NCBI GenBank assembly: GCA_035263105.1
Contig: DATFRO010000100.1
Coordinates: forward strand, 1 to 43,417
Length of the DNA stretch: 43,417 bases
From: DATBVX01 sp035263105
Lineage (GTDB): Bacteria > Pseudomonadota > Gammaproteobacteria > Steroidobacterales > Steroidobacteraceae
Direction of reading: 5' to 3'
Shown here: in pieces, positions 34,554 through 43,417 of the stretch
How the letters are laid out: every line of letters begins with the position of its first letter
Position numbering within the stretch: the stretch's first letter is position 1
Position numbers and translations under genes: made by a program
Notes under the pieces: generated by a model
Told to the model about the DNA's origin: nothing
The model's database searches: none
What the model saw: the letters and a program-made list of their open reading frames with translations, nothing else

Positions 34554-34997
34554 TCACTTGAGGTTCAGTCTCTGGATGTACTCGACGCCGAGTTGCTCGC
34601 GCATCTTGCCGCGATCGACCGAAGCCTTGTCCCGTCCCGATAGCGAGCCCCATACCTTGCTGGTGATCGGCTCCATGCGTTCCTGCTGACCGTCGAGCGC
34701 GGCCCAGTTCTTGTACGTGACCGTCAGATAGATATCGGGCTCCTGCGGCGTGCGAGCATTCGTCTGGTACACACCGTAGTCGACGATCACGCCGGCCTTC
34801 TTGGCCTCTTCCATGATTCCCTTGTAGGTCGTCGAGAGATACTTCATGTACGCCTCGAACATGCCCGGCATGACCTTGATCGATGAAATCTGTGTGACGG
34901 TTCCCTCCGTATACGGGCGTTCCTCCTGCGGCAGCACATTGAATGAGACGAGCAGCAGCGGGGCTGCCAGCAGCAGCCCGGCGAATCGTTTGCGCAT
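34554..34997 (-). CDS. Small secreted protein of unknown function
   Basis: 147 residues from the ATG at 34997, which has AAGGAGC seven bases upstream. The much longer open frame upstream is antisense to glmU. A clear Sec signal peptide (MRKRF, hydrophobic to about residue 20, then FNVLPQ) is followed by about 120 residues with no Cys. The mature part (VMPGMFEAYMKYL, YLTVTYKNWAALDG) resembles an alpha-beta dimeric barrel of the kind seen in ABM-like proteins, but I do not recognise a family. It is inserted between atpC and glmU, which are close neighbours in many relatives. Confidence 0.75.
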   Translation of the reverse strand: MRKRFAGLLLAAPLLLVSFNVLPQEERPYTEGTVTQISSIKVMPGMFEAYMKYLSTTYKGIMEEAKKAGVIVDYGVYQTNARTPQEPDIYLTVTYKNWAALDGQQERMEPITSKVWGSLSGRDKASVDRGKMREQLGVEYIQRLNLK

Positions 34998-35123
34998 GTG
35001 GGGCTCCTTGAGTTGCTTTATCGTTATTTCAATCGCCGACGGGCGATCGATGGGTCGCGCGCACTCTACGCCCGACCCTTTCGGGGCGGCAAACGAGCGC
35101 CAACCGCGGGCACGAGGGTCCGC

Positions 35124-35129
35124 TACAAT
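35124..35129 (+). promoter_or_regulatory. Putative -10 element of glmU-glmS
   Basis: TACAAT lies 42 bases ahead of the glmU start, in the region divergent from the secreted-protein gene. The matching -35 region is poor, so only the -10 is proposed. Confidence 0.35.
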
Positions 35130-35171
35130 CTCAAGCGTGTTCCGAGCCTTAGAGACAGGAAACCGGTTCCT

Positions 35172-36545
35172 TTGAAGCTCAGTGTCGTGATCCTTGCCGC
35201 CGGCCAGGGCAAGCGGATGAACTCCGACCTGCCCAAGGTCCTGCAACCGCTCGCCGGGCGTCCCCTGCTCGCACACGTCATCGAAAGCGCTCGCCAACTC
35301 GATCCGCAGTCGATTCACGTCGTCTACGGGCACGGCGGCGAACACGTTCGCCAGGCGCTGACGGATGCTCCGGTGCAGTGGGTGCTTCAGGCCGAGCAGC
35401 TGGGCACGGGCCATGCATTGATGCAGGCGATGCCGGCGATTGCCGACGACGAGACGGTGCTGGTGCTCTACGGCGACGTGCCGTTGGTGCAACCGGCCAC
35501 GCTCACGCGGCTGCTGGCGCAGGCGGACGAACGTTCCGTGGCTGTGCTGAGCGTGGTGCTCGAAGACGCAGCCGGATACGGAAGAATTCTGCGCGATGCG
35601 TCCGGCAAGGTGGTGCGGATCGTGGAAGAAAAGGACGCGACGGCGAAGGAACGCGCGATCCGCGAAGTGAACACCGGCTTGCTTGCTGCGCGGGCCGGGT
35701 ATCTGCGTCGTTGGCTGGGCGCGCTGCGCAATGACAACGCACAAGCCGAGTACTACCTTACGGACGTCGTCGTCGCAGCGGTGAAAGAAGGACTCAGGAT
35801 CAACGGAGTTGTCGTGACTGATGCAACCGAAGTGCTGGGGATCAATGACAAGGTGCAGCTCGCCGAAGCCGAAGCAGCGCACCGGCGCCGCAAGGCGAAC
35901 GAGCTGATGCTCGCGGGCGTTACGCTGGCGGATCCCGCCCGCTTCGACGTACGCGGCACGGTCACCGTGGGACGCGACGTCTACATCGACGTGAACGTGG
36001 TACTGGTCGGCAACGTGAAGCTCGGAGATCGCGTGCGGATCGGGCCGAACTGCTACCTGAAGGATTGCGAGATCGGCGCCGGCACGGAGCTCTTTCCGAA
36101 CTGTGTCATGGATCGCGCGGTGATCGGCCCCGGTTGCCAGGTCGGCCCGTTCGCGCGCCTGCGCCCGGGAACGGTGCTGCACCAGGATGTGCACATCGGC
36201 AACTTCGTCGAGGTCAAGAAGAGCGAGATCGGCGCGGGCAGCAAGGCGAATCACCTGACTTACATCGGCGATGCGATCGTGGGCTCGAAGGTCAACGTTG
36301 GCGCGGGCACGATCACCTGCAACTACGACGGCGCCAACAAGTGGCGCACCGAGATCGGCGATGGCGCCTTCATCGGTTCGGGCACCATGCTGATCGCGCC
36401 CATACAGATCGGGAGCCGCGCCACGATCGGCGCCGGCTCGGTAATTACGCGCCCCGCACCAGCGGACAAGCTGACCCTGGAGCGGGGCAAGCAGGTGACC
36501 ATCGATGGCTGGAAGCCGCCCACCAAGCAGAAGCCTGAGACCTGA
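35172..36545 (+). CDS. glmU: Bifunctional GlcNAc-1-P uridylyltransferase / GlcN-1-P acetyltransferase
   Basis: 457 residues from a TTG start at 35172, an AGGA site lying ten bases upstream; no ATG or GTG fits before LSVVILAAGQGKRM, which must be at the N-terminus. The first about 230 residues are the uridylyltransferase, with the nucleotide loop AAGQGKRMNSDLPKV, GTGHAL and YGDVPL. The rest is a left-handed beta helix of hexapeptide repeats with acetyltransferase residues in KANHLTYIGD and NYDGANK. It makes UDP-GlcNAc for peptidoglycan and LPS. Confidence 0.97.
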   Translation: MKLSVVILAAGQGKRMNSDLPKVLQPLAGRPLLAHVIESARQLDPQSIHVVYGHGGEHVRQALTDAPVQWVLQAEQLGTGHALMQAMPAIADDETVLVLYGDVPLVQPATLTRLLAQADERSVAVLSVVLEDAAGYGRILRDASGKVVRIVEEKDATAKERAIREVNTGLLAARAGYLRRWLGALRNDNAQAEYYLTDVVVAAVKEGLRINGVVVTDATEVLGINDKVQLAEAEAAHRRRKANELMLAGVTLADPARFDVRGTVTVGRDVYIDVNVVLVGNVKLGDRVRIGPNCYLKDCEIGAGTELFPNCVMDRAVIGPGCQVGPFARLRPGTVLHQDVHIGNFVEVKKSEIGAGSKANHLTYIGDAIVGSKVNVGAGTITCNYDGANKWRTEIGDGAFIGSGTMLIAPIQIGSRATIGAGSVITRPAPADKLTLERGKQVTIDGWKPPTKQKPET

Positions 36546-36659
36546 TTCACACGCTGCACTTCCGCTTCATGCATGCGGATGATGGCTGTAGCAGACTGCG
36601 CTTCTTCGTTGGCTGGAACGCCGGCCCAAATAACAGAAACGGTCCCGGGTAACTAAAGA

Positions 36660-38492
<1,833 letters not shown>

Positions 38493-38570
38493 TCGGCGCA
38501 GGACTCGCGGCGTTCAAATTCCGGTGGTATTCTCCGCGCCCCATTTGTGGCGGTGGAAAGGTATTGCGAC

Positions 38571-39182
38571 ATGATCACGACCGGGTCCCGGCGTCATTGG
38601 ATCGCATCGCTGGTGCTGTCTGCGGTGCTGTGCGCCTGTGGCGGCCAGAAGGAACCGGCCCAAAAAGCAATCGCGGACGCGGAGGCGGCCATCAGTGCGA
38701 TGCGCGACGAGGCCGGCAATTTCGCGCCTGACGAGCTCAAGGCGCTGGACGAATCAGTCGCCTCGTTGAAGGCCGACTTTGGTCGCAACGACTTCAAGGC
38801 CGTGCGCGCAGCCGCGCCGGTTCTGATGACGCGTGTCAGCGCGGTGCAGGAGACCATTGCCGCCAAGAGGGCTGAGCAGGTTGCCCACGCGGAAGAGCTG
38901 ACCAGCAGCTGGAACGCCCTGAGTACTGAAGTACCGGAGATGGTCGAAGCCGTGAACGCGCGCGTCAATTCGCTCGCGCGCACCAGGAAATTTCCGACCG
39001 GCATGAATGCCGGCAGCTTCGAGAACACCCGTGCTGCGGCTACCGAGATGACACAGACCTGGCAGAAAGCCCTGGGCGCGTTCGCCAACAGCAATATGGA
39101 AGAGGCCGTGGGCAGCGCGCAGCAAGCCAAGCAGAAAGGGGCTGACGTGATGAGCACGTTGGGAATGAAGCCGAGCGGCTGA
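38571..39182 (+). CDS. Lipoprotein of unknown function
   Basis: 203 residues from the ATG at 38571 with GGAAAGG upstream. A lipoprotein signal ends at the lipobox VLCAC, near residue 21. The mature chain is almost entirely helical, Ala/Glu/Lys-rich with heptad character, and has no Cys, so it is probably an elongated helical bundle. I recognise no family. A strong terminator follows 26 bases after the stop, marking a single-gene unit. Confidence 0.75.
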   Translation: MITTGSRRHWIASLVLSAVLCACGGQKEPAQKAIADAEAAISAMRDEAGNFAPDELKALDESVASLKADFGRNDFKAVRAAAPVLMTRVSAVQETIAAKRAEQVAHAEELTSSWNALSTEVPEMVEAVNARVNSLARTRKFPTGMNAGSFENTRAAATEMTQTWQKALGAFANSNMEEAVGSAQQAKQKGADVMSTLGMKPSG

Positions 39183-39208
39183 CCGCTCCGCGCAACGTAG
39201 AACACCGA

Positions 39209-39244
39209 TGCCCCGGCCTGAAAAACCGGGGCATTTTTTTTTTT
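39209..39244 (+). terminator. Strong intrinsic terminator
   Basis: A perfect 9-bp stem (ATGCCCCGG at 39209-39217 with CCGGGGCAT at 39227-39235), a nine-base loop and a run of ten Ts (39235-39244). It ends the lipoprotein transcript. The T-run directly abuts the GGAGA ribosome site of the next gene. Confidence 0.93.
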
Positions 39245-39254
39245 GGAGAATCGG

Positions 39255-39857
39255 ATGAACGCCGTGCACGCTTTTCTGTTCGGCATCACCCTCGCGATTG
39301 CCATCGGGCCGATCGCGTTGTTGATCATCAACAATGGCCTGAATCACGGACTCGCGGTTGCGGTGCGCAGCGGGTTCGGCGCCGCATCGGCTGATCTGCT
39401 CTACAGCATCATCGCCTTCCTCGTCGGTGCCCGTGTTGTCGCAGCGCTCAGCGGCCACGAAGCGGCAATCCGCGTCGCGAGCGGCGCCGCACTCGTTGCC
39501 GTCGGAGTCTGGCTCGCCATCAAGGTATTGCGCGAGACGGGAAGCGCCGAGACCGCAGCGCAGCCGGGAGCAGGCCCGAAGGGATTCTGGGTCACCTTCC
39601 TGCTTACGGTGGCGAATCCGCTGACGCTCGCAATCTTCCTTGGATTCGCCGGGCAACTGTCGCTCGATGGAGACAATCGCGTCGCGATTCTATTGTCGCT
39701 GTGTGTATTTCTGGGCAGCCTCGTGGTGCAGATGATTCTTGCGCTGCTCGGTGCGTCGCTCGGCAAGTGGATCACGGATCGCCGCTCGATCCGCGTGCTA
39801 AATTTCGTGAGTGCCGCTGCGATAGCGGCGTTCGGTTTGAACGGCATCATGGGCTGA
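39255..39857 (+). CDS. LysE/RhtB family amino-acid exporter
   Basis: 200 residues with about six hydrophobic helices. The N-terminal pattern FLFGITLAIAIGPIALLIINNGLNHGL followed by GFGAASADLLY is the LysE superfamily signature, and TVANPLTLAIF is the mid-protein motif. These inner-membrane proteins export amino acids or similar small molecules; the substrate is unknown. The start ATG 39255 has GGAGA seven bases upstream; a TTG at 39243 lies inside the terminator T-run and is rejected. Confidence 0.88.
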   Translation: MNAVHAFLFGITLAIAIGPIALLIINNGLNHGLAVAVRSGFGAASADLLYSIIAFLVGARVVAALSGHEAAIRVASGAALVAVGVWLAIKVLRETGSAETAAQPGAGPKGFWVTFLLTVANPLTLAIFLGFAGQLSLDGDNRVAILLSLCVFLGSLVVQMILALLGASLGKWITDRRSIRVLNFVSAAAIAAFGLNGIMG

Positions 39858-39897
39858 AGACGGGCCGCGATCGGCGCGGCCATGCACGGAGATGCGC

Positions 39898-40719
39898 ATG
39901 ATCAGATCGAGGAGCACGGTGATCGCGGGTTTTTGCCTGCTGCTGCTCGCGCGCGCGGGGTTCGCGCAGGACGCGCAGGACGCGCTTGGCTCGCCGTTCG
40001 ACGATCACTTTCGGCTGACCGCAGCACTCTTGTCCGCCACCGCGGACACGCAATTGCGGCTCGATGCTGATGACGGCACTCCGGGCACTCCGATCAGCGC
40101 GGAGGACGACCTTGGTCTCTCCGACCACAGCGAATCAGGAGACATCGAGGCGGAAGTCCGCATTCGCGAACGGCACCTGGTGCGCTTCAACTATTTCCGC
40201 CTCGATCGTTCTGCCACCACCGTACTCACGGACGAGATCCAGTTTGGCAACGATACGTTCGAGCCGGGCGACGAGGTCGAGACCACACTCGACCTGCGCG
40301 AGTTCGTGGCCACCTACGCGTATCGTTTCCTGCGCAAGTCGCGCTTCGAAATGTATGGCAGTTTTGGCATTCACCTCACCGAGCTCAAGGCGAGGGGTGA
40401 AGTGCCGGTACGCGACCTGCGTGAGGAGCAAAACGAAGTCGCTCCGCTGCCAGCGCTCGGTATCGGAGCGGAAGTGGCTTTCACCCAGCGAATCTTCGCA
40501 AGCGTCTTCGTCGATTATCTGCAGGCCAGCATCCGCGATTTCGACGGCAGGGTGCTCGATGCACGATTTACCGCGCTCTATCGCTTCACGCGCAACCTCA
40601 GCGCAGGGCTCGGGTACTTTTTACTGGAGCGCAATGTAGATTCTCACGATCCGGACGACTCCGGCCGCTTCGACCTGCGGGACAGCGGCGCCGAACTCTT
40701 CTTCCGCATGAGTTTCTAA
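39898..40719 (+). CDS. Predicted outer-membrane beta-barrel protein
   Basis: 273 residues. A signal peptide (to about QDAQDA) is followed by alternating strands with aromatic ends (HLVRFNYFRLDRS, FVATYAYRF, RFEMYGSFGIHL, IFASVFVDYLQA, FTALYRFTRNLSAGLGYFL) and a C-terminal Phe, the signal for barrel assembly. This is consistent with an 8-strand OmpA/OmpW-like barrel; the ligand is unknown. The second ATG (39898) is chosen because GGAG is seven bases upstream; the first (39892) would be too close. Confidence 0.8.
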   Translation: MIRSRSTVIAGFCLLLLARAGFAQDAQDALGSPFDDHFRLTAALLSATADTQLRLDADDGTPGTPISAEDDLGLSDHSESGDIEAEVRIRERHLVRFNYFRLDRSATTVLTDEIQFGNDTFEPGDEVETTLDLREFVATYAYRFLRKSRFEMYGSFGIHLTELKARGEVPVRDLREEQNEVAPLPALGIGAEVAFTQRIFASVFVDYLQASIRDFDGRVLDARFTALYRFTRNLSAGLGYFLLERNVDSHDPDDSGRFDLRDSGAELFFRMSF

Positions 40720-40729
40720 AACCAATACG

Positions 40730-40750
40730 TTGTCGGCGCGAACCCGACAA
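40730..40750 (+). repeat. Inverted repeat after the beta-barrel gene
   Basis: TTGTCGG (40730-40736) pairs with CCGACAA (40744-40750) across a seven-base loop, just after the beta-barrel stop. It is followed by only a short T-run, so it is at best a weak terminator. Confidence 0.4.
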
Positions 40751-40841
40751 TCGACCTTTCCACGTTGAATGGATCAGCAGCGATTCGCTGCGTCGTGGTT
40801 TGTCCGACAGCTGCTCGGCGCCACAAACAGGAGGTGCGGAG

Positions 40842-41465
40842 ATGGTTCGCGAACACACCCTGGAACCTCGTCAATTCATCGCGATCTTCGGCGTGATCGT
40901 GATTCACGTGGGCTTGCTGCTCGCGCTGAAGAATGGCCTCACCGCACATGTCATCCCGGAGATCATCCATTCCACGCAAGCGATCATCATCGAGACGATC
41001 AAGCCGCAGCCGGAGCCGAAGCCGGTACAGCCGAAGGTCAACCCGCTCGCGGAGCCGCCACCGATGCCGCCGCCCGTCATCGAGCCGGTTGAGGAGACGC
41101 CGCCCGACGTGATCGCGGTACAGTCGACGCCGAGTGACGCCGCTACCAGCAGCGACACCGGCTCGAGCGCCATTACGGCGTTGCAGGTCGACAAGCGCTA
41201 CCCGCTCACTCGACCGGAATATCCGGCCGCATCCGTGCGCAAAGCTGAGGAAGGCACGGTGGAGTTGCTCCTCTACGTGATGCCGAATGGCCGAGTCTCG
41301 GAGGCCAAGATCAACCGCAGCAGCGGCTTTCCGCGGCTGGACGAGGCGGCGATTCGTGAGGCCAAGCGCTCGTGGCGATTCATCCCAGCGACCAGCGGCG
41401 GCCAGGCCGTTGCGTCGTGGGGAACATTCGCCGTGACGTTTAAGCTGGAGGAAGGCGCAGGCTAA
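40842..41465 (+). CDS. TonB-like energy transducer
   Basis: 207 residues from the ATG at 40842, with AGGAGG seven bases upstream. A single N-terminal membrane helix (about 11-29) is followed by a Pro-rich spacer (KPQPEPKPVQPK and PPPMPPPVIEP, about 55-90) and a TonB C-terminal domain (EGTVELLLYVMPNG, SSGFPRLDEAAI, WRFIPA). TonB passes proton-motive energy to outer-membrane receptors. No exbB or exbD genes are adjacent, so it must share them or act as a paralogue. Confidence 0.9.
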   Translation: MVREHTLEPRQFIAIFGVIVIHVGLLLALKNGLTAHVIPEIIHSTQAIIIETIKPQPEPKPVQPKVNPLAEPPPMPPPVIEPVEETPPDVIAVQSTPSDAATSSDTGSSAITALQVDKRYPLTRPEYPAASVRKAEEGTVELLLYVMPNGRVSEAKINRSSGFPRLDEAAIREAKRSWRFIPATSGGQAVASWGTFAVTFKLEEGAG

Positions 41466-41483
41466 GTGCGGCAAGCCCGGGGG

Positions 41484-41768
41484 TCAGGCGGTCCAATGGG
41501 TCAGGCGACGCACGGCTGACACCACCAGCAAACCACGGCTCGCCCAACGAACGAAGCGAGTGGGTCCAACGAAGGCGAGAAGTCCAAGCCCCACCGCGAG
41601 CAACAACGGGGTTGACGTGAGACGTCTCGCGACCTCGAGGCCGCGATCCACATGACGCAGCCGATACTGCAAGTCACTTGAAATCTCATCATAGGCTGCA
41701 CGCTGAGCCGCACATTTGAGTTGCAGCCGGTGGCGACGCTCGTTCAGCTCGAGATCGTGGTCACTCAC
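41484..41768 (-). CDS. yqjK: YqjK-like protein
   Basis: 94 residues. A charged helical N-terminal half (ELNERRHRLQLKCAAQRAA) is followed by one hydrophobic segment at about 53-66 and a basic C-terminus. Composition, length and position after a YqjE-like gene match YqjK; sequence similarity alone is modest. Its start overlaps the yqjE stop by four bases. Confidence 0.65.
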   Translation of the reverse strand: MSDHDLELNERRHRLQLKCAAQRAAYDEISSDLQYRLRHVDRGLEVARRLTSTPLLLAVGLGLLAFVGPTRFVRWASRGLLVVSAVRRLTHWTA

Positions 41769-42169
41769 CGGCGGTCCGAGAACTGCTGGCGATCCTTCTC
41801 CAGCTCAGAACGTGTCGCGTCCATCAGTCGACGACGACTGCGGATCTGCGTGCGCAACACGACTATCGCGATCACCATGATGGCAATGACGGTGCCGGTA
41901 ACGGCAATTGCCGCAGCGAGTCTGTGCGTGTCCCAGAACGCGACGATGATCGTGATGCCGACAAAGAAGACGCCGATTCCAGATGCGAGCAGGGCGATGG
42001 ATCCCCAGATCAGCAAGGTCGCCGCGCGCTGGATTTCCTCTTGTATCTCGGTGGTCAGCAGCTCGAAGCGGGTCTGCGCGAGTTCAACGAGAGTTGCGAG
42101 CAGATTGCTCAGCGAGCGAAACAGCCCGCTGGCGGGCGCAGTCGATGTCGAGGCATCTGGCTCGGACAT
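41765..42169 (-). CDS. yqjE: YqjE-like membrane protein (phage holin family PF07332 type)
   Basis: 134 residues. The N-terminal helix LLATLVELAQTRFELLTTEIQEE is the family hallmark, followed by two membrane helices (about 52-74 and 83-106) and a charged C-terminal helix. In E. coli YqjE lies with YqjD and YqjK, and YqjD is a stationary-phase ribosome-binding membrane protein. It is seven bases after the yqjD-like stop and overlaps yqjK. Confidence 0.82.
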   Translation of the reverse strand: MSEPDASTSTAPASGLFRSLSNLLATLVELAQTRFELLTTEIQEEIQRAATLLIWGSIALLASGIGVFFVGITIIVAFWDTHRLAAAIAVTGTVIAIMVIAIVVLRTQIRSRRRLMDATRSELEKDRQQFSDRR

Positions 42170-42176
42170 CTAGTGC

Positions 42177-42479
42177 TTAGCGGCGACTGGCCAGCAGACC
42201 AATTACCAGTCCGGCGAGCGCCGCTACGCCGATCGCCTGCCATGGGTTGCGCCTGACGTACGCGTCGGCCTGTTCGGCGGCTTCGCGAGTGTGCGCTACG
42301 ACTTCATCCTGCACATTCGACATCCGCTCACGGGCGCTGCGCACGGAGGCCTCGGCGCGCTCACGCGCAGCGGAGACCTTTTCGCCGGCGACCCCTGCCG
42401 TGGCCTTCAGCAGTTCTTCCGCATCCTTCACAACGCTCAACAAATCATCGAAGAGGGTATCTGTGCTTGCTTTGGCCAT
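42177..42479 (-). CDS. yqjD: YqjD/ElaB-like DUF883 protein
   Basis: 100 residues from the ATG at 42479 with GGAGAC upstream. A soluble amphipathic helix region (DDLLSVVKDAEELLKATAG, then a long Ala/Arg/Glu helix) is followed by RRNPWQAIGVAALAGLVIGLLASRR, the C-terminal tail anchor that defines DUF883/YqjD/ElaB. In E. coli these tether ribosomes to the inner membrane in stationary phase. First gene of yqjD-yqjE-yqjK. Confidence 0.88.
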   Translation of the reverse strand: MAKASTDTLFDDLLSVVKDAEELLKATAGVAGEKVSAARERAEASVRSARERMSNVQDEVVAHTREAAEQADAYVRRNPWQAIGVAALAGLVIGLLASRR

Positions 42480-43000
42480 GGGTGATGTCTCCGAACTGGC
42501 TGGTCCTTGTAGGAATCTGGCGCGCGATCCTGCGCACAACCTCGAATTCAGTATCGCGCACGGTGGTGCGTTAAACCAGATCAGAAAAATCTACAAGCAG
42601 CACACGGTGAGCTGCAAACACGACGGGCGCGCGTGCGATTCGGTTGCGCCGAGCTCGGCGACAGACTCCACGCGCCGCGCCGATTTGAATACGCGTACGA
42701 AATTGCTCGCTCGTGTGCTGGTTGCCACGCACGCGGAACGCATGGCGATGTGAGGACGCGGCTTGTTGTGCGCCTGGAGACTTGGCTCGCCACTGCGCGC
42801 GACGCCCGCATTCCGGGAGCGAAAATACGGTGCTCCCTGTGCGCAGTTGTAGGGATTCGCCTGAAAATAATCTGCGTTTGCAGCGCAAGAAGTCTCGAGT
42901 TCTGGCGCCGTCGTGGCTTGAAATTGAGGGTCAAGCGAGCTCGCGGAGTGCCGCGCACGCCGATGTTCCCGCCGCCGCCAACGCATTGAATTAGCAGCCT

Positions 43001-43030
43001 CTACGGCCTACGACAGCGGTGTCGCCGTAG
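43001..43030. repeat. Extended bulged hairpin
   Basis: CTACGG (43001-43006) pairs with CCGTAG (43025-43030). After a four-base bulge, CGACA (43011-43015) pairs with TGTCG (43020-43024), closing on a GCGG loop: eleven pairs in 30 bases. There is no T-run. It may be part of a small RNA or a protein-binding site. Confidence 0.5.
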
Positions 43031-43125
43031 GGCACCTGACGGCGCCTGCACAGGGCGTTTACATATCGTTGACCGAAAGTCAATCCCCAGGTGCAGGATT
43101 TTTGGGACGCAGGTCTCAATTACCG

Positions 43126-43151
43126 TACTATCAGACGTGACGCAGCTCACA
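43126..43151 (+). promoter_or_regulatory. Putative promoter with CRP-like site
   Basis: TACTAT (43126-43131) is a -10 candidate with TTGGGA about 18 bases upstream. Just downstream, CGTGA-N6-TCACA (43136-43151) matches the CRP consensus TGTGA-N6-TCACA at nine of ten positions. Downstream of the -10, the site would favour repression. An inverted repeat TTGAC-N5-GTCAA lies upstream at 43069-43083. Confidence 0.45.
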
Positions 43152-43169
43152 CTCCGTGTGGATTAAGTC

Positions 43170-43417
43170 ATGTCGGGTCCGTACAATGTAAAGCAAGCGT
43201 TATTAGCGGCTTATCGCCACTTGTTGACGCCACTAGTCCGGGTTCTGCTGCGAAATGGCATCTCTTATTTGGAATTCGCAGAGGTTGCCCGCGAAGTGTT
43301 CGTAAACGTGGCGGGGCGGGATTTCACCTTACCCAAAAGAAAAATCTCGCTGTCGCGCATGGCAATCATGACGGGCCTGTCACGCAAAGAGGTGGCCAGG
43401 CTCGTGAGAGAGGGAGG
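43170..43417 (+). CDS. DUF6502-like protein, N-terminal part (cut by window end)
   Basis: 82 codons from the ATG at 43170, open to the window end. It starts with a hydrophobic-basic helix (LTPLVRVLLRNGISYLEFAEVAREVFV), then basic FTLPKRKISLSRMAIMTGLSRKEVARLVRE. The latter looks like a winged-helix/HTH segment (SRMAIMTGLSRKEV). The whole resembles the DUF6502 family, uncharacterised proteobacterial proteins; recognition is by pattern only. Codon use is more AT-rich than in most of the window (TTA, AAA, AAT), hinting at a newer acquisition. No clear ribosome site is seen. Confidence 0.65.
   Translation, partial: MSGPYNVKQALLAAYRHLLTPLVRVLLRNGISYLEFAEVAREVFVNVAGRDFTLPKRKISLSRMAIMTGLSRKEVARLVREG

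Larger units (their letters stand above)
42480..43169. other. Gene-free region upstream of the DUF6502-like gene
   Basis: 690 bases. The open frames here are short, Arg- or Cys-rich and unlike any family I know, so I call no gene. The left part must hold the yqjD promoter. The right part holds an extended hairpin (43001-43030), a small inverted repeat (43069-43083) and the putative control region of the next gene, listed separately. Base composition becomes more AT-rich towards 43200. Confidence 0.6.

Noticed and set aside
34998..36254. Long upstream extension of the secreted-protein frame into glmU
   Set aside because: The signal peptide and ribosome site place the start at 34997; the extension is antisense to glmU.
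42571..42994. Overlapping 90-130-codon frames on both strands
   Set aside because: Arg/Cys-rich, no ribosome sites, no family resemblance, and open in several frames at once as expected by chance in GC-rich DNA.

Overview
The window is high-GC DNA from a Gammaproteobacterium chromosome. Three things support this: Pseudomonas/E. coli-like gene order (ntrC, trmL, gpsA-secB-grxC-yibN facing envC, then ctpA; and rsmG-parA-parB-atpIBEFHAGDC-glmUS), protein sequences of gammaproteobacterial type, and an M2 (ACE-like) peptidase of the kind common in Xanthomonadales and relatives. A lineage near Nevskiales/Steroidobacterales/Xanthomonadales is my inference from the gene set. Both the rsmG-parAB-atp-glmUS block and the ntrC-trmL-secB block are core chromosome. 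I see no tRNA or rRNA gene, insertion sequence, prophage or CRISPR array.

Layout. 1-3.9 kb: the ntrC 3' end, a class 1B dihydroorotate dehydrogenase whose start codon overlaps that of the divergent trmL, then gpsA, secB, grxC and a YibN-like rhodanese on the minus strand. 3.9-9.5 kb, plus strand: EnvC (cell-separation amidase activator), a large GAF/degenerate-GGDEF/intact-EAL protein, the CtpA protease, a tiny His-rich SEC-C protein and a YvlD-like membrane protein. 9.5-15 kb, minus strand: a peptide-use operon of POT transporter, M2 peptidyl-dipeptidase lipoprotein and OPT transporter. 15-17 kb, minus strand: tatC, tatB, tatA and dtd. A roughly 400-bp gene-free, hairpin-rich stretch follows.

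17.4-24.2 kb, plus strand: a dihaem cytochrome c4, an MBL hydrolase, an AcuI-type acryloyl-CoA reductase and prpBCD (methylcitrate cycle). These genes could form a route from acryloyl-CoA to propionyl-CoA to pyruvate plus succinate. prpD runs directly into rsmG. 24.3-27.4 kb: parA and parB, separated by an oppositely oriented SPFH-protein/ribbon-helix-helix pair. 27.5-34.5 kb: a strong sigma70-type promoter, a leader with a terminator-like hairpin, and the complete nine-gene atp operon. 34.5-38.5 kb: a small secreted protein of unknown function on the minus strand, then glmU and glmS, which make UDP-GlcNAc for the wall and LPS.

38.5-43.4 kb is accessory: a lipoprotein with a textbook terminator, a LysE-family exporter, an outer-membrane beta-barrel, an orphan TonB-like protein, a yqjD-yqjE-yqjK stress/membrane operon, about 690 bp without a convincing gene, and the 5' part of a DUF6502-like gene behind a CRP-like site.

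Most of the window is ordinary core genome. I found no clear new multi-gene system. The spots that merit a second look are the SPFH/RHH pair splitting parAB with its AT-rich palindromic control region, the atp leader, the pyrD/trmL start-codon overlap, the His-rich SEC-C protein behind ctpA, the terminator abutting the lysE ribosome-binding site, and the region controlling the DUF6502-like gene.
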